Source: Allomesorhizobium camelthorni
GTDB lineage: Bacteria > Pseudomonadota > Alphaproteobacteria > Rhizobiales > Rhizobiaceae
Reading direction: 5' to 3'
Assembly (NCBI RefSeq): GCF_011045125.1
Contig: NZ_JAAKZF010000058.1
Span: forward strand, 1 to 32,380
DNA: 32,380 bases
A program made the position numbers and the translations under genes. Positions within the stretch are counted from its first letter, which is position 1. Each line of letters starts with the position of its first letter. Shown here in pieces: positions 1 to 7,532 of the stretch. The notes under the pieces are model-generated. The model was given only the letters and a program-made list of their open reading frames with translations, searched no databases and was not told where the DNA came from.

Positions 1-398
1 ATACAGCGCTCGACGGTCATTTCGAACAGCTGGCGCAGCAGGTCGCTGTCGCGGAAGCGGCCATGCCGGTTCTTGGAGAAGGTCGAATGATCGGGTACCA
101 CGCCATCAAGGCCCAGCCGGCAGAACCAGCGATAGGCGAGGTTGAGATGGACTTCGTCGCACAGCCGCCGCTCTGACCGGATGCCCATGCAATAGCCGAT
201 GATCAGCATACGGATCATCAACTCGGGATCAATCGAAGGCCGACCAGTTTCGCTATAGAAGGGCCGCAAGTGCTCGCGGATGTTCGATAGGTCCACGAAC
301 CGGTCGATCGAGCGCAGCAGATGGTCCGCCGGCACGTGTCGATCCAGGTTAAAGCTGTAAAACAGCGCATCCTGCGCCACCGTTCGCTCACCCATCAT
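1..398 (-). CDS. IS1182-family transposase, N-terminal part (runs off window)
   Basis: About 132 codons are open with no stop, starting at the ATGATG at 398/395 preceded by GGAGAG at good spacing. The N-terminus carries the DUF772/InsH-type region: FYSFNLDRHVP, then RPSIDPELMIRMLIIGY, then an HSTFSKNRHGRF segment ahead of the DDE domain, as in IS1182/IS5-like transposases. The DDE catalytic part is beyond the left edge. A different, decayed IS1182 copy lies at 15211-16312. This copy looks intact where visible. Confidence 0.8.
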   Translation of the reverse strand, partial: MMGERTVAQDALFYSFNLDRHVPADHLLRSIDRFVDLSNIREHLRPFYSETGRPSIDPELMIRMLIIGYCMGIRSERRLCDEVHLNLAYRWFCRLGLDGVVPDHSTFSKNRHGRFRDSDLLRQLFEMTVERC

Positions 399-471
399 CG
401 GTCCACTCTCCGGATCCCGGCAATGAGTGAATCAGTTGATCGACGCTACTTCAAGGCCAAGTTTTTCAACA
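1..471 (-). mobile_element. IS1182-family insertion sequence, cut by window edge
   Basis: The window opens inside an IS1182-type element on the minus strand, containing the 5' part of its transposase. The outer end is inferred near 471. There, on the minus strand, the sequence starts TGTTGAAAAACTTGG, a plausible terminal repeat. The plus-strand end TCAACACAATC also occurs at the right edge of the second IS remnant (16307-16317). The other end lies outside the window, so the inverted repeat cannot be paired. Confidence 0.6.
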
Positions 472-609
472 CAATCTGCCCCATTCGGGACTTTCAGCCT
501 AAGCTCTGTGAAGGACCGTATTGGGTCAAATCGGTGAGTTCCGCTGAAAGCCCTATCCGGGATCAAATTAGTGGGGACTATCCCAGACTTTATCCCCGAC
601 GCCGCAGGC

Positions 610-1425
610 CTATTGCGGATCGGGGACAACCTCATAGGTCCAAACTCGAAACGCCTTCAGGACGTGCGGGCCGAAGGAATTGATGAGCGGTATGTCGGCC
701 GCATCTCGGCCGCGGGCGACTACTATCCTGCCGATCCGCGGGATGTTGTTGCGCGGATCGAATGTGTGCCACGTGCCGTCCAGGAAGACCTCGATCCAGG
801 CGCTGAAATCCATCGGATCGACGACAGGAACGCCGATGTCGCCGAGATGGCCATTGACGTAGCGTGCGGGAATGTTGAGGCAGCGGCAGAACGTGACTGC
901 GAGATGCGCGAAGTCGCGACAGACGCCCACCCGCTCGTTGAAAGCCTCGAAGGCGGTTCGGGTCGACCGGGCCTGCATATAGTCGAAGCGGATGTGGGTA
1001 TGGACGAAGTCGCAGATCGCCTGCACCCGATCCCAACCGGGTGCGACGCTGCCGAACTTATCCCATGCAATCTGGCTGAGGAGGTCGGTTTCGCAATAGC
1101 GGCTGCCCATGAGATAGACCAGGCAATCGTCCGGCAATTCCGGCACCGCAAGTTCCCGCGCGCCAGGAACTGCCCTGTCCGGTTGGCCGTCATCCTCGAT
1201 CGTGGCATCGCCCCAAATCGTCAGGTCGCCCGCCGGCGCGACAAGCCGCCGGCATCGGTTGCCGAAGAGATCTCGATAGGTCGTTGTGGGAATATCAGGA
1301 GTAGTGAACAGCGTTTCGGGAACACGAATGTCGGCCGCGCGGTCCTCGTGGACCGATAACAGACACACAAGTGCAGTCGGCTGATGGCAGGTCAGCGTGA
1401 TTTCATAACCGTAGCGGATCAACAT
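610..1425 (-). CDS. transglutaminase-like cysteine protein
   Basis: A 271-aa protein with the bacterial transglutaminase N-terminal domain (about residues 1-90) and a transglutaminase-like core (about 130-225). The core has the nucleophile motif GVCRDFAHL (Cys169) and the Asp-box HTFDPRNN (Asp223). Where most members have HAW, this protein reads DFSAW (Ser208), so the usual catalytic His is missing or supplied elsewhere. No signal peptide or membrane segment is visible, so a cytoplasmic location is likely. The start at 1425 has AAGGAG about 12 nt upstream. It is the last gene of a minus-strand run of small genes beginning at 3002, 24 nt after DUF1488. Proteins of this family may be amidases or proteases. 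The substrate is not predictable. Confidence 0.85.
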   Translation of the reverse strand: MLIRYGYEITLTCHQPTALVCLLSVHEDRAADIRVPETLFTTPDIPTTTYRDLFGNRCRRLVAPAGDLTIWGDATIEDDGQPDRAVPGARELAVPELPDDCLVYLMGSRYCETDLLSQIAWDKFGSVAPGWDRVQAICDFVHTHIRFDYMQARSTRTAFEAFNERVGVCRDFAHLAVTFCRCLNIPARYVNGHLGDIGVPVVDPMDFSAWIEVFLDGTWHTFDPRNNIPRIGRIVVARGRDAADIPLINSFGPHVLKAFRVWTYEVVPDPQ

Positions 1426-1449
1426 GGAGGATACTCGCTCCTTATCCGA

Positions 1450-1725
1450 CTACCCGAAATCGGCGGCCGTCAAAGTATAGGATTCGCGACGGCGGTGAGA
1501 ATAAGCCTTGCGCGCTGCATCGTAGATCGACGTGCGCATTGAATCGAACGCCGCGAGGCACTTAGCCTCCGACGGCGCTGTCCCGCGCAACTCCGTTCCC
1601 GATTTCTCTAGTGCACCGACCTCCACCAGGAATCGCACTTGAGACATGCCGTCATGACCGCTGAAGCGGACGGCGTTCCGCTCATCATCGAAGCTGCGGC
1701 TCGGGTTTGGAAAGGACAGTGTCAT
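1450..1725 (-). CDS. DUF1488 family small protein
   Basis: A 91-aa protein matching the DUF1488 pattern: it starts MTLSFPNPSRSFD, then has VRFSGHDGMSQVRFLVE, then an Ala/Lys-rich helical C-terminus. The function of the family is unknown. Members are common as small stand-alone genes in Proteobacteria. Its ATG overlaps the stop of the upstream gene in an ATGA junction (1722-1725), which indicates translational coupling. No signal peptide or transmembrane segment is visible. Confidence 0.75.
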   Translation of the reverse strand: MTLSFPNPSRSFDDERNAVRFSGHDGMSQVRFLVEVGALEKSGTELRGTAPSEAKCLAAFDSMRTSIYDAARKAYSHRRRESYTLTAADFG

Positions 1726-2051
1726 GACCGGCGTGCCGTCGTTTCACCTGACGCATCCTGGGCAAGTGCCAACAGGCTGATCCTCTGTTTGCGGCGTTCG
1801 GCGTTGCGAAGATTGAGAGACATCATCCTACTTGTGGCCTGTGACCTGTCTAGGCCAGTCAAATCATCGTTGCCTATACGCGCCGTAACGCCCGTGAAGA
1901 CATGATAGACGGTCCAGGACCTATCGACTTCAACACGGCGGCCATACTGATGCTCCGTGAGATCACGGCCCGGTGCGCCGCCCTCATTTTCCCAGATCGC
2001 GATTGCCACAGTATTCCGTCGCAGACCGGCTTCGTTGTTTTGACGGTTCAT
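1722..2051 (-). CDS. conserved hypothetical protein (operon member)
   Basis: A 109-aa protein not recognised as a named family. The middle (about residues 40-75) has the character of a soluble beta-rich domain, with RRVEVDRSWTVYHVFTG followed by a Met/Leu/Arg-rich tail. No signal peptide or membrane helix is seen. Both ends are coupled: its ATG overlaps the upstream stop (ATGA at 2048-2051) and its TGA overlaps the DUF1488 start. This is the main evidence that it is expressed. It is likely a short cytoplasmic accessory protein, function unknown. Confidence 0.6.
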   Translation of the reverse strand: MNRQNNEAGLRRNTVAIAIWENEGGAPGRDLTEHQYGRRVEVDRSWTVYHVFTGVTARIGNDDLTGLDRSQATSRMMSLNLRNAERRKQRISLLALAQDASGETTARRS

Positions 2052-2290
2052 GATTGTAGCCGTTCGTCATTGAGCGCTTCAGCGTTGATGACGCCGCAAT
2101 AGAGGGTCGCGCCATTCGCGTCGGTGATCGTCATGGCGTCCGGTCGCTGCGGCATGTCCAGGGTCTGCGAAAGCTGCCGCCCAACCTCGATCGCGTCATC
2201 GGTATTCACCGCTTCCTTCGTTTCGCGGCCGACGACGGCATGCGCGTCGTCCGCGTTCCGGGTGCGATAGAATTCGATCACGATCTTCAT
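2048..2290 (-). CDS. conserved hypothetical protein, 80 aa
   Basis: A compact 80-aa acidic protein beginning MKIVIEFYRTRNADDAHAVV. It continues with a helical segment (AIEVGRQLSQTLDMP) and a beta hairpin (DAMTITDANGATLYCG). The layout resembles small rhizobial proteins that I recall from the same kind of gene neighbourhood, but I know no function. It overlaps the downstream gene by an ATGA junction and lies 19 nt after the 46-aa gene. No targeting signal is visible. Confidence 0.65.
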   Translation of the reverse strand: MKIVIEFYRTRNADDAHAVVGRETKEAVNTDDAIEVGRQLSQTLDMPQRPDAMTITDANGATLYCGVINAEALNDERLQS

Positions 2291-2309
2291 TGCACGAGCG
2301 CGGTCGCTG

Positions 2310-2450
2310 TCAGCTCTTGCCCTTGCCGCGTGGGGCGTTGGCCTCGGCGAGCTTTATCTGCGCGCCAAATGCGCCTTCAGGCTTCGGCGGTGCTTTCACC
2401 TGCTTCGGCTTTCTGATCTCGCGACTGCTGCGTTTCTGTCCCTTGGCCAT
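2310..2450 (-). CDS. 46-aa basic small protein
   Basis: Translation from the ATG at 2450 gives a 46-residue, strongly basic, lysine/proline-rich peptide. It starts MAKGQKRSSREIRKPK and ends in APRGKGKS. AAAGGA sits about 9 nt upstream of the start, and the gene lies in line with its neighbours. It overlaps the 3' end of the upstream gene by 74 nt in another frame, so one of the two ends may be altered. The charge suggests nucleic-acid or ribosome association, but that is inference. Small proteins of this style occur in rhizobial genomes. Confidence 0.55.
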   Translation of the reverse strand: MAKGQKRSSREIRKPKQVKAPPKPEGAFGAQIKLAEANAPRGKGKS

Positions 2451-2742
2451 TGTCGAACGTCCTTTCGATGAGTGTTGCGCCAAAATCCGGCTGATCCCGG
2501 CCTAGCGGCTCCAGACAGTCTTGCGTCGTAACCCGCTCATGACGCTCGTCGTCGTGGCGAATGCGGTATTGAAACAAATTATTCCTCGGAGGCAGCGTTG
2601 CGGTGATCCGGTAGACATCCCCAAGCTTGGGCGACGTTCCGAACCCGACCTTCAGCCGGACGGACTGCCCAATCGAAAAAAGATGCTTTGCAGCGTCGCG
2701 CGGGGTCGCCCGGCTGCGGTGCACGCGGGATAGGGCCGTCAT
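2377..2742 (-). CDS. conserved hypothetical protein, 121 aa
   Basis: A soluble protein whose centre (residues about 22-80) reads as a small beta-barrel, SH3-like fold: FSIGQSVRLKVGFG, then GDVYRITATLPPRNN, then YRIRHDDERHERV. The Arg-rich N-terminus and Gln/Glu-rich tail look disordered. Its ATG overlaps the stop of the upstream gene (ATGA, 2739-2742). The last 74 nt overlap the start of the 46-aa gene, so the native stop could once have been earlier. Function unknown. A nucleic-acid or protein-binding adaptor role is only a guess from the fold impression. Confidence 0.6.
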   Translation of the reverse strand: MTALSRVHRSRATPRDAAKHLFSIGQSVRLKVGFGTSPKLGDVYRITATLPPRNNLFQYRIRHDDERHERVTTQDCLEPLGRDQPDFGATLIERTFDNGQGTETQQSRDQKAEAGESTAEA

Positions 2743-3002
2743 GATTGTTCAAGGTCCTTTGCAAGGGCGGCTTCAAGGTCCGCCGGATTGATCGGCACCA
2801 TCTGTTGCGTCGGAGCGTGTCTGGCGACCGCCGGCAGGTGCATGAAAGCGCCGACTCGCCGCCAGGCAAGCCGGGAGGTGCCCTCTACGAGCTCCTCGTC
2901 GTGGTCGACGCGGTAGTCTCCCGCCGGTTGCGGCGCGTCAAAACCCGGCAAGCGGAAATCCGATGAAAAGTGAACGACAGTTTGCGTGGTGCGGCTGGTC
3001 AT
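2739..3002 (-). CDS. conserved hypothetical protein, first gene of small-gene operon
   Basis: 87 aa beginning MTSRTTQTVVHFSSDF. The start at 3002 is chosen over upstream ATGs (e.g. 3110) because GGAGG lies 8 nt before it. The sequence has PAGDYRVDHDEELVEG followed by an Ala/Arg region and an acidic helix at the C-terminus. It shows a cytoplasmic profile and matches no named domain. It is the promoter-proximal gene of a minus-strand series of seven genes ending at 610. Confidence 0.65.
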   Translation of the reverse strand: MTSRTTQTVVHFSSDFRLPGFDAPQPAGDYRVDHDEELVEGTSRLAWRRVGAFMHLPAVARHAPTQQMVPINPADLEAALAKDLEQS

Positions 3003-3379
3003 ATTGCAGGCCTCCGCAGGAGCACGCGGATGCGCCTCCTGCATCATTCCCGAGCGAACTGGATGACCCTTGATGCTGCCAGTACATCCGTGGTCAGCGC
3101 CAGGGTCCAATCCAGATTCGAACGGAGCGACATGCGCGCCGGATCGGCGCGATGCATTCGCTGTCGAGATTCGGGGTGTATGGCGGGTCTAGGTCTCTGA
3201 CACCGCGAAAGCCAATCGGCCAAAATCAACGAGCTTTATATATGCTCCTTGATTGAGCTTCAAACAAGGCACGGGCGCATATTATTCAAACCGCAAAGTG
3301 ACGAGGTGAGTTAGCTCAGGCCATCTCGGTGTACGGCTCAAGTTGGCGATCCCGGCGTCCAGCCCATCGGTCGTAACGG
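3003..3379. other. intergenic region upstream of small-gene operon
   Basis: No convincing gene. It probably contains the promoter of the minus-strand operon. The centre (about 3220-3260) is AT-rich and holds an imperfect inverted repeat, listed separately. The ORF on the minus strand at 3229-3044 has no ribosome site and an unconvincing composition. Confidence 0.5.
3225..3253. promoter_or_regulatory. AT-centred inverted repeat, candidate operator
   Basis: Arms ATCAACGAGC (3225-3234) and GCTCCTTGAT (3244-3253) pair at 9 of 10 positions around the 9-nt AT centre TTTATATAT. It lies between two minus-strand transcription units. This could be a regulator site or promoter element. No regulator can be assigned. 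Confidence 0.3.
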
Positions 3380-3643
3380 TCAGTCTGCCCAGGAAGCAAG
3401 CTCGATCTCATCGACCAGCTTCAAAGTCCGTTTTCGAGTGGAGTGACGGTTCTCGCCGTTGACCATTTGATGGGTTGAAGAAAACAACTGGGCGAGTTGT
3501 TGGTGCAAACGCTTTTTCTCCATCGGATCGCGAACGAGGGATGTGGCGCGTAGTGCCAGATGCTGGCCGTCAGCAACATTTGTTGGGCCGCCTGCGCCGA
3601 CCGTCGCGCGAACCTCGATCATGCGTACCGCCAGCTCAACCAT
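3380..3643 (-). CDS. hypothetical protein, 87 aa
   Basis: The start at 3643 is preferred because GGGGAGG precedes it closely. An upstream ATG at 3757 would add an Arg-rich leader with poor ribosome signal. The protein begins MVELAVRMIEVRATVG, has a helical middle with MEKKRLHQQLAQLF, and an Arg/Lys-rich tail before LVDEIELASW. No known family is recognised and no transmembrane segment is seen. Helix-rich composition suggests a small dimeric cytoplasmic protein. Confidence 0.45.
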   Translation of the reverse strand: MVELAVRMIEVRATVGAGGPTNVADGQHLALRATSLVRDPMEKKRLHQQLAQLFSSTHQMVNGENRHSTRKRTLKLVDEIELASWAD

Positions 3644-3839
3644 GCGTCCTCCCCGCCCAAATCCCAGTCTGGGCCACCGTTTGATCATACGTGCCAACAG
3701 GTCAGGGCGATAGCGAAAGCGCACCCATGTCGGACGCTTTCGTCGGGATCCGGTCAAGGATCGAATCCGCTAGGACATTCCTCGCCAGCGGCCTATGGTG
3801 CCCTGCACATCGGCTTTCAGCCCATGATCGCCAGATCGG

Positions 3840-4925
3840 ATGTTCTCCCTTCAAATGCTCGACTTTCAAAAACTTGAACATGCGCAGACGCTTGCGCAAG
3901 CGATCGTCAACACGATTCCCGAGCCGTTTGTCGTGCTGGATGACCGCTATCATGTGTTGGCCGCAAGCCGCTCCTTCTATTCCACCTTCAACGTCCAGCC
4001 CGAGCAAACGCGCGGCCGTCTGCTTTACTCGCTTGGCGATGGTCAGTGGGACATTCCCGATTTGCGTGTTCTATTGGAGACGATCATTCCCGAGCAGACC
4101 GCAATGGATAACTTCGAAGTCCAGCATGACTTTCCCGATGTCGGGCATCGGACGATGCTGCTGAACGCCCGCCAGGTAATCTACGAGGACAGTTCGACTC
4201 GGACGATCCTTCTCGCCTTTACCGATGTTACGGCCCGGCGGGCGATCGAGCGGGAAAAGGAAGAGCTCCTCAGCCAGACCGAAGAGTTGCTGCGCCAGAA
4301 GGATATTCTGCTTCAGGAAATGCAGCATCGCGTCGCCAACAGCCTTCAGATCATCGCCAGTATTCTGTTGTTGAAGGCTCGGGCTGTGACTTCGGAAGAA
4401 ACCCGCCAGCACCTGCGGGATGCGCACCAGCGCGTCATGTCTGTAGCTGAGGTTCAGCGCCATCTCCACACGCTTGAAGGCATCGACCAGATCGACGTGG
4501 CCTCCTACCTGTCTAAGCTTTGCGAAAGTCTGATCGCGTCGATGGTTGGTGAAGGCCGGATCGCGATCAAGGTGATGGCGGACGCCGGAACCGTTGGATC
4601 TGAAAAAGCCGTGAGCTTGGGCCTGATCGTTACCGAACTTGTGATCAATGCGATCAAATATGCGTTTCCCGCTGACCGAAGCGGCGCACTGATCCTTGTC
4701 ACCTTTGAAACGGCTGGCCCGGACTGGAAATTGACTGTTTCGGACAATGGTGTCGGCAAAAGCGCCAGCGATAACGATGGCAAGAAACCCGGCCTGGGAA
4801 CCGCAATCGTACAGGCGCTGGTAAAGCAGATGGACGCCCAACTCGAAACCACCAGTTCCGCGGCCGGCATGAGCGTGGGTATTACTCAAGCGACGTTCAC
4901 ATCGCATATGCCACTGGCAAGCTGA
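3840..4925 (+). CDS. PAS-domain sensor histidine kinase (HisKA_2 type)
   Basis: 361 aa, soluble. Residues about 20-130 form a PAS domain (VNTIPEPFVVLDD at its start, FTDVTARR at its end), followed by a coiled-coil linker (about 133-160). The dimerisation/phosphoacceptor segment is EMQHRVANSLQIIASIL (His163). The ATPase domain has the N-box ELVINAIKYAFP (Asn270), SDNGVG (Asp302) and GLGTAIV. This is the HisKA_2 group common in alphaproteobacteria, several of which signal to PhyR in the general stress response. That link is family knowledge and not shown here. No partner response regulator is adjacent. The ribosome site is weak, and an internal ATG at 3855 is an alternative start. There are no membrane segments, so it senses in the cytoplasm. 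Confidence 0.9.
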   Translation: MFSLQMLDFQKLEHAQTLAQAIVNTIPEPFVVLDDRYHVLAASRSFYSTFNVQPEQTRGRLLYSLGDGQWDIPDLRVLLETIIPEQTAMDNFEVQHDFPDVGHRTMLLNARQVIYEDSSTRTILLAFTDVTARRAIEREKEELLSQTEELLRQKDILLQEMQHRVANSLQIIASILLLKARAVTSEETRQHLRDAHQRVMSVAEVQRHLHTLEGIDQIDVASYLSKLCESLIASMVGEGRIAIKVMADAGTVGSEKAVSLGLIVTELVINAIKYAFPADRSGALILVTFETAGPDWKLTVSDNGVGKSASDNDGKKPGLGTAIVQALVKQMDAQLETTSSAAGMSVGITQATFTSHMPLAS

Positions 4926-4955
4926 CATGTCGCTACCAACGACCGATGCGGCTCC

Positions 4956-5165
4956 ATGAGAAAACCAGGACCCCGTGCCTTTGGCATCAGAGGGACTTCA
5001 AACAACTCCGTCAAGGCAGTCGCAGCAGGCCACTCGGCTCGCTGGAGCGCCCCGATAAAAGGGTATCTGACGTCGTCGGACCGAACCGCGATGGTCGGGT
5101 TTCTGATCAAGGCGGGTGTGACGTTATGGGTTTTAGTTATTATCCTCGTTGTGTTCTTCCGATGA
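4956..5165 (+). CDS. possible small single-span membrane protein
   Basis: 69 codons beginning MRKPGPRAFGIRG. The only persuasive part is the C-terminal hydrophobic helix (MVGFLIKAGVTLWVLVIILVVF, residues about 46-67) ending in Phe-Arg and a stop. It could instead start at the internal ATG near 5091, giving a 24-residue single-helix peptide. No good ribosome site precedes either start. It lies just after the kinase gene. Function unknown. Confidence 0.3.
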   Translation: MRKPGPRAFGIRGTSNNSVKAVAAGHSARWSAPIKGYLTSSDRTAMVGFLIKAGVTLWVLVIILVVFFR

Positions 5166-5262
5166 ATTTCCGCCAACCCCTGCCGTTGAAGTTGATTTCG
5201 CCAACCTCTGACTCCACCCGTTCGAAATTTAAAGTTGAGAGCGGCCCACAAGGAAACAACTC

Positions 5263-5526
5263 ATGTCGGATGCTATCCTTTCGCAACAGAAGATGCCCAG
5301 GCTGGTCGTCGTCATGGCGTTCGACCCCGATGACGACGGCGTGCTTCAGGTTGTATTCGGCCCAGCCGAGCAGCAGAGCGAGGAGCGTGCAATCCGGACA
5401 GCGAAGGCGCTGGCGCCCAAGCATGCCGGCGTCATCGCCTGGTCGCGAGAAGCCAATCCGGCGCTTGGCGAATATGGCGAGCCTTCGACCTTGTTCGTCA
5501 GCGGCGATGTGCCTGCCATGGAATGA
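5263..5526 (+). CDS. conserved hypothetical protein, 87 aa
   Basis: A good ribosome site (AAGGAAAC, about 8 nt) precedes MSDAILSQQ. The body is a compact alpha/beta protein with PRLVVVMAFDPDDDGVLQ, then RAIRTAKALAPKHAGVIAWS, and ends LFVSGDVPAME. Small proteins of this pattern are, from memory, frequent in rhizobia and Bradyrhizobium relatives, but without assigned function. It is cytoplasmic, with no cofactor motif. It stands alone between the kinase and the 41-aa membrane protein. Confidence 0.7.
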   Translation: MSDAILSQQKMPRLVVVMAFDPDDDGVLQVVFGPAEQQSEERAIRTAKALAPKHAGVIAWSREANPALGEYGEPSTLFVSGDVPAME

Positions 5527-5662
5527 GCGGCGGGATGATCGGGAACGCCACCGAACCTACGGCGACGACAACCGGGAACAAACTCGCTGTCATTGGAGGG
5601 CACATTCTCGAACATGCATCGGCCAGGCATTGTAGCCTGATGGATTTAGGGGCTTAGCGGGC

Positions 5663-5788
5663 ATGAAACGAACGATATACGCGATCATCTGTGTGGCCCT
5701 GATCGCTGCAGGCTCGGCGTTGCTCTTTTCGATGTCTCTCGACCCCCCGGACGAACCGTTTACGTCGAGCAAGTTGCGGGACGGCTAA
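5663..5788 (+). CDS. 41-aa membrane-anchored small protein
   Basis: The ATG at 5663 opens a 41-residue peptide with an N-terminal hydrophobic segment (MKRTIYAIICVALIAAGSAL). A short polar tail rich in Asp and Pro (SLDPPDEPF) follows, ending KLRDG. It resembles a signal anchor or secreted peptide. A weak AGGGG lies upstream. Too short to classify. It is placed 174 nt before the glycosidase gene. Confidence 0.4.
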   Translation: MKRTIYAIICVALIAAGSALLFSMSLDPPDEPFTSSKLRDG

Positions 5789-5962
5789 ATCCTCGATGCA
5801 CTCGCGAACTGCTAGCAATCCGAGGCAAGACAACCGCAGCCGCTCCGGAAACAGGGCACGAGCCAAACGAAGCGCGGGCGAGGCAGTTGGGCCTGTGGCA
5901 GCATTTGACCTGGAACGTCACAACGACCCGCGGTCCGTACGCCAATTTCAGCAACCGACTCT

Positions 5963-7270
5963 ATGATTCCCAGCACGCTCCAAGCCCCCGACCTCCCGGC
6001 AAACGTTCACGAATTCGACGATGACGCGCTACTGGACATCGTGCAGCAGCAAACGGCCCGGTACTTCTGGGAAGGCGCTCATCCCGTCAGCGGCCTTGCC
6101 CTAGATCGACAGAAGACCACCGGTGCTCCGGCCAACGATCTCGTGGCGATCGGCGGTTCTGGCTTCGGTATCATGGCCATCATCGTTGCGGTTGAACGTG
6201 GATGGATCGAGCGTACGGCGGCATTGAGCCGATTGCAGGGAATGCTGGATTTCCTGGAAAGCTCGCCGCGCTATCACGGCGTGTTCCCGCATTTCATCAA
6301 TGGCCGCACTGGTGCGACAATTCCATTCCGTCGCAAGGACGACGGCGCTGATCTGGTCGAAACCACTTTCCTGTTTCAAGGTCTGATTTGCGCCCGCGAG
6401 TATTTCGCCGGGAAGGCAACCGAGGAAGCGCGCCTTCGCCATAGCGTAAACGCGCTGTTGTCGCAGGCTGAATGGAACTGGTTCACACGCGGGGCCCGGC
6501 AACTCATGTGGCACTGGAGCCCGAACCACGGCTGGGCGATGGACAATCCGATCAGGGGTTGGAACGAATGCCTGCTCACTTTCGTGCTGGCGGCGGGAAC
6601 AGCGCGCCACCCCATCGATCCGGGGATCTATCACGAAGGCTTTGCCGGTGGACCCGACTTTCGAAACGGGCGCGATCATTACGGGATCGTCCTGCCGTTG
6701 GGAATGAATTCTGGTGGTCCGCTTTTCTTTTCGCACTATTCCTTCTGCGGGCTCGATCCGCGAGGCCTAAACGACCGATACGCCGACTACTGGCAACAGA
6801 ACCTCCATCACACGCAGATCAATTATCGGCATTGCGTCCGCAATCCGCATAACCATTTGGGATACGGCCCCGACTGCTGGGGTCTGACCGCGAGCCATGG
6901 GCCGCGAGGATACGTCGCGCGTGCACCCGACAGGGACTTTGGCGTGATCACTCCGTCCGCCGCCCTGTCGAGTTTCCCTTATGCTCCGGCGGAAGCGATG
7001 CGCGCACTGCGTGGTTTCCTGACCAAGCCTCGAAAACGCATATGGGGCCGCTTCGGCTTCGTCGACGCGTTTTGCGAAGGTCGCAACTGGTACTCCCGAA
7101 CCTATCTGGCGATCAATCAGGGGCCAATTATCGCGATGACCGAGAACCATCGTACCGGGCTTTTGTGGAGACTGTTCATGGGCGCGCCGGAAGTGCGCAG
7201 GGGCTTGGCGAGGCTGGGGTTCACCGGCCAGCATCCGGACAGCATCAACACGTCAATACATGGCGGGTAA
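5963..7270 (+). CDS. glycoamylase-domain (GH144-type) glycosidase
   Basis: 435 aa matching the glycoamylase domain (PF10091) end to end: GFGIMAIIVAVERGWI (about 67-82), LVETTFLFQGLICAREYF, then GWNECLLTFVLAAGT. These are followed by GGPLFFSHYSFCGLDPRGL, YGPDCWGLTASHGP, and the conserved end INQGPIIAMTENHRTGLLW. Characterised GH144 members are endo-beta-1,2-glucanases, and the same fold forms part of cyclic beta-1,2-glucan synthases, so a beta-1,2-glucan substrate is likely but unproven. No signal peptide is visible at the chosen ATG and no ribosome site precedes it. An upstream in-frame extension is possible. It stands alone, not in an operon. Confidence 0.8.
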   Translation: MIPSTLQAPDLPANVHEFDDDALLDIVQQQTARYFWEGAHPVSGLALDRQKTTGAPANDLVAIGGSGFGIMAIIVAVERGWIERTAALSRLQGMLDFLESSPRYHGVFPHFINGRTGATIPFRRKDDGADLVETTFLFQGLICAREYFAGKATEEARLRHSVNALLSQAEWNWFTRGARQLMWHWSPNHGWAMDNPIRGWNECLLTFVLAAGTARHPIDPGIYHEGFAGGPDFRNGRDHYGIVLPLGMNSGGPLFFSHYSFCGLDPRGLNDRYADYWQQNLHHTQINYRHCVRNPHNHLGYGPDCWGLTASHGPRGYVARAPDRDFGVITPSAALSSFPYAPAEAMRALRGFLTKPRKRIWGRFGFVDAFCEGRNWYSRTYLAINQGPIIAMTENHRTGLLWRLFMGAPEVRRGLARLGFTGQHPDSINTSIHGG

Positions 7271-7532
7271 TGTTCTCAGGAATACAGCCTCGCCTTCTTG
7301 CAATGTCTTCAAGTGACAAAACTGACCTTCGATTGGCGGGACAAACGTCTGCACAGGGGTCAGGTTAGGACCGAGCCTGCGCCGAGCTGAATGTCTGCTC
7401 ATTTACATCTCACACTAGAAGCTGCCTGTCCGCTTAGCCCGACGGCGACCAGATGCGCACCGACTTCGCATTAAAAGCAGCGACATGGAGACCGTACCGG
7501 TTCATCTAGCCTGCGACGCAGCGTAAGAAGCT
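7271..7532. other. intergenic region
   Basis: 262 nt with no supported gene and no clear terminator hairpin. It presumably contains the promoter of the downstream antiporter gene. Confidence 0.4.

Noticed and set aside
571-1359. Long plus-strand ORF of 262 aa opposite the transglutaminase gene
   Set aside because: It is the antisense of a well-supported gene with recognisable catalytic motifs. The ORF has no ribosome site or domain.
3303-3320. tRNA-like GTTAGCTCAGG sequence
   Set aside because: Only the D-stem-like piece matches. No anticodon arm, T-loop or acceptor pairing follows.
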